NCBI GenBank assembly: GCA_949126835.1 | Contig: OX421500.1 | Span: 28,251,991 to 28,315,990 of the forward strand | Length of the DNA: 64,000 nucleotides | Reading direction: 5' to 3' | Source: Anisus vortex | Lineage: Eukaryota; Mollusca; Gastropoda; Planorbidae | Shown: piece by piece, positions 60,346 to 64,000 of the stretch | How positions within the stretch are numbered: position 1 is the stretch's first letter | Layout of the letters: every line of letters starts with the position of its first letter | The notes under the pieces: model-generated | The model's input: the letters and a program-made list of their open reading frames with translations, nothing else | Databases searched by the model: none | Told to the model about the DNA's origin: nothing | Translations under genes and position numbers: made by a program

Positions 60346-63300
60346 CATGCAGAAAAAAGAAAGAGGGGAGGGGGGCTGGCTCAATGCTCAGCAAACCTTG
60401 AAATCATTGGACCGAGCCTAGAGTATTGAATACAAAATCTGTTTGAAAAAGAAAAGCTATGTATTATGTTCTTAGATCATGACGGGCGAACTTTAGAAAC
60501 GACATTGACTAGTAGACTGATTGACAAATGTAAGTTGTAATTTCCATGAAATAGGCTTTTGAAAACACTTCCTTTTATTTCCGTATCCTTTAGTCCGTAA
60601 CGTATGAAAAGTGACACTCACTAGTGAATTCGAACTTGCATATACATGACAGGTAAACTTTTTGCTCGTTACTGTTTGGTAAGCGTTATGAAAAACATGA
60701 AATAATATTATATTTAAATAATATTTAACTAATAATTTCTGGTGACACGTTGTATGGTCGTATTTTGTTTAAAGATATCAGCTAGAATATTTAGTTTATT
60801 AAATGTATCTATGTTAATATTTATATCTTCCTCTTCTTAAATATATTGCAGATTAGTGCGTCACATGCTTATCTGAAATGTATTGTGTGACCGTTATTTT
60901 GTAAATGCTATATATCAGATGCACACAACTCTCAGGGAGATCACATTCTATGTTAAAATACAATAAACCAAATGCCGACTTGTAGTAAAATGATAAATAG
61001 CTGTTTAATTAAGAAATGACCAACAATTTATGTACAAGATGAAATCAAATTTATTACAGTTTCAATAGCCTAGTCTACACACGTCTTGTCGCCACCAAAG
61101 CCTAAGGTCGTCTAGCGTTTTCTCACAAATCTAAGCGACGTCGAATTTAACTCCTACGTCATAGTTTCTATCGTAAAACGTCACTATTTTATTCAATGCA
61201 TGAACAGCGGGTTAGAGATTATACAAATTGTGTCTTACTAAAAACAACGATATATATTTTAAATTCAAACATATTGATATCATTATCTATATCTATCAAT
61301 CTATCTCAAGTTTATTATCTATGTAGACCTTTGACAATGTTTTCATGAGTGCTTTATATATACAATAGTGATGTTGCCCTTCATTTAAGAACATGAGATA
61401 AGACAATAATAGTTAGTAGCTAGTAAAGAAATACTATTTCCTTACTAATTATCGATAAATAATAATATTTATACTCATAATGTCCTAGTTAATAAACTAG
61501 ACGCTTACAAGAAAGCTTGTAAAAATATTTTCTCAATGCATCGCTTTATTTTGTTATCTAACAACCTTAATGTTTTCATATTATGTTAATCGTATGTTGT
61601 AATGAAAGACAACTCTATTGGGCGATTGTATATTACCAGGACGAAAAGCAATTATTAAAAGCGCGCTAAAACCAAAAAACTTGTCGAGGCTGAATATACA
61701 ACGGGCCTAGACGTGCAGAGTGAAGTAGATATCTCTTCATATCGTTTCAATATGATATCATTTTCCGAGAGGCCCCGTAATCTTTTGACATATGCAACGC
61801 CATTGATTTTTGCATTCATTTATGCACGTCACTTTTCTATAATTGATTGATAGATCTTATTGGCATATTTTCTATTCAAACGAGTTGTGTAATTTGATTG
61901 TACAAAACCGATATAGTATTCGGGTCTCGCAAGTATTTCCCTTTCCGAAAAGTTACCTTTCCAAAGTATGACCTTCGGTCTAGTAACTTTTGTTTTTGTA
62001 CATAGGCACGAACCTAGAACTTTGAAAAGTGACTCTCACATTTACATGTGAGCCTAAACAAGTGAAAACTGATATGAAGTAAATAACAGGTAAGATTAAT
62101 TGATCATTATTATAGTTTGACATGCATTTAATAGATATTACTAATGTATGATTTCTCTATAATATGTTTGTAAATTCTTTAATATTTTGACTAATGTCAA
62201 AGAAAAAAATATTGTTTGTTAACATTTTCTCTAAGATATCCATTTTATAATCACTAGAAAATTACGTTTATTATAAGCGTATATATCTTTTGAAGCACTT
62301 TTATGTTTCAATAATTTAAGAAATTTTACGTTAGTTATAATTTATAAGAAAGTAGCAAATTACTTTTGGTATGTGCTTTTTATTTTGCCCGTTATTAAGG
62401 GGTGGAGAGCCAGTATAAACCTATTTTTAAATTTTTACACGCATTATGATCATTTTTGATTATATAGATAGCACGATCAAGTCCGAGTAAACATACGTTA
62501 AAAAATTTCTGATGGTTGCGATGGAAATGGCGGCCATTTTTGATAGTTTAGTTAACGATTTACCACGCAAAAAGAAATGTATGCCTTGATTATTTATCAA
62601 GATAATGCTTTGCGATTCGGCATAAATATTTAAAAACTAGATCTTTATAAAATTTTTGGATGAAATTCGGTTAAATTGATAAATAAAATTTATATGAATT
62701 TTTTTAGTAGGACATAGTAAAAAAAATTTTAATAGCGAACGATTTTTTATTAAAATTTAATTTAAGGAAAACTATAACTCTTAATCAAATATGCACACTG
62801 TAATTATGATTATTAACATGTAATAAATGTACGTAAACATTTTTATAGAGATCGGTTCATAAATAAGAAAATTAATTAAAAAAATAATACGAAAAAATGG
62901 TACTTTGAGAAAAACCGGAAAAACTGACAATTCTAGTAAAAAAAAATTGGGGAAGAAAATTGGAAAATTCAATTTCCTCATCAATTTCTTAATGATCTGT
63001 TGTAAGATTTGTTCCCTACAAAGACAAGATGTGAACATGTAATTTGATGTATATTAATATAGAATTAAACTCAGTTTTTTATATTACTGTAGTGTAAATC
63101 ACTAATAAAATACAATTCTGATATATACCCATTTCAAATGCAATTTTTACATTGAAATAATGTTACTAAAATTAAGTAAATATTTTAGATCCAGGGATAG
63201 TTAAAGTTTACAACTTAAGCAAAAGCTAAACAATTGAATTTTCTTACATTTAGATCAATTTCTTTGTAGTCCCTCCCCTTTAAGCCATATCCCTAAAGGT

Positions 63301-64000
63301 TTTAGTCTTAGAAGTTATTAGTTATAAAATGATTCAAAACAAATAGAATGTGATGAGCAAAATTAGATTATCATCATTCTACGACTTTGTGGATTAAACG
63401 TCACATTGCTTGCAGTTGTTTTTTTTTTACTTCAAGTTAGAGAACAAAATCACACCAAGTCATAAACTAAAATAAAATCTCAATAAATGGAAATAGGACC
63501 ATTGAGGATGTTTGCTAGCAAAAGCCATGAACACAAAAAATGTCATGTTACTCTGATAAAGTTTCACTTTACAACATAGATTTAAAGTGTATATTATGTA
63601 TAAGTACATATAATTATAAAGTGTATATTATGTGAATATATCCTAAGCTTAATTTTCATTTTTGAAAAATCTAAAATGTTTACAAATGTCTTTGCAGCGT
63701 ATAATTAACACAATCTGAACAAATTCATGCAACATTCGCCTACCATTAACTGAATGTCACTTGGCTGGGTTTATTCTACAGCGTGACTTAACTTAAATTC
63801 TCAGGTCTAATTTTATTTTAGAACTAGTGGTTATTCCCGTCAAAATGACGGAGAAACGAATGACTACAATGTGTTTTTTGTTAAGAGAGAAGAAAACAAA
63901 TGCAATTAAAACTGCAGTGAAAAAGTTTCTTTCGGTATTTAGTTTTTGTTCTTTTTCTTTAATGGAAAACTTATAAACCGGAAGTAATACAAATATAAAC
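60346..64000. other. AT-rich DNA with weak similarity to the TRPM upstream region
   Basis: No supported gene. Frames such as 62781-63038 (minus) have no domain. Two stretches with donor-like ends, about 60560-60654 and 61990-62089, share TGAAAAGTGACWCTCAC, and 61400-62090 shares short colinear blocks with 20690-21350 upstream of the channel gene (AAACTAGACGCT, GGCCTAGACG, TTATGCAC). An acceptor-like TTTTATTTTAG at 63811-63821 precedes an ATG frame of 42 codons, too weak to call. Confidence 0.35.

Noticed and set aside
63822..63980. ATG frame of 42 codons after an acceptor-like site, candidate first exon of another gene
   Set aside because: No donor, no domain, and the leading AACTAGTGG string looks repeat-like.

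Overview
The window is eukaryotic and very AT-rich, with GT-AG introns, microsatellites, minisatellites, non-LTR and LTR retrotransposons and hAT-type DNA transposons. The transposon types, a truncated rhodopsin-like receptor of the kind expanded in molluscs, and a divergent TRPM channel gene suggest a mollusc, probably a gastropod. That assignment is inference, not a database result.

Layout. 1-1418 is the 5' end of an LTR retrotransposon on the minus strand: LTR, primer-binding site, leader and start of a gag-like frame, cut by the window edge. 1.5-11.3 kb is a transposon graveyard: LINE 3' fragments, hAT copies (one with a perfect 8-bp target duplication), a solo LTR, a three-unit ~245-bp tandem repeat and a SINE piece. 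12.06-13.46 kb is an unexplained GC-rich island. 13.75-14.75 kb is a broken GPCR on the minus strand. 15.84-17.91 kb is a 36-bp minisatellite interrupted by a captured reverse-transcriptase fragment.

The main gene runs on the plus strand from a probable non-coding first exon near 21.3 kb to a stop at 57533. I assembled 37 coding exons whose GT-AG junctions and phases all agree, giving a 1076-residue TRPM-family cation channel: N-terminal melastatin homology region, a CxxC...CxxC pair before S1, six membrane segments, an FGEF pore motif and a TRP-like segment. The last ~150 residues come from a run of mostly 30-36-nt microexons, all phase 1-1. Most end in a QT-type motif (STQT, AQT, VQT, LQT, RTQT, MQT) resembling dynein light chain LC8 recognition motifs. 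I consider this the most interesting object in the window.

The channel's introns hold an RTE-like LINE on the opposite strand (one internal stop, 14-bp target duplication), a CR1-like LINE with a PHD finger and a 2A ribosome-skipping motif, a solo LTR, two short hAT elements with perfect 8-bp duplications, a SINE with an 11-bp duplication, and 31-bp and 22-bp minisatellite arrays.

From 57.5 kb to the end I see no clear gene. There is a CR1 3' fragment and, at 61.4-62.1 kb, short blocks resembling the DNA upstream of the channel gene, which might mark the start of a second tandem copy beyond the window.
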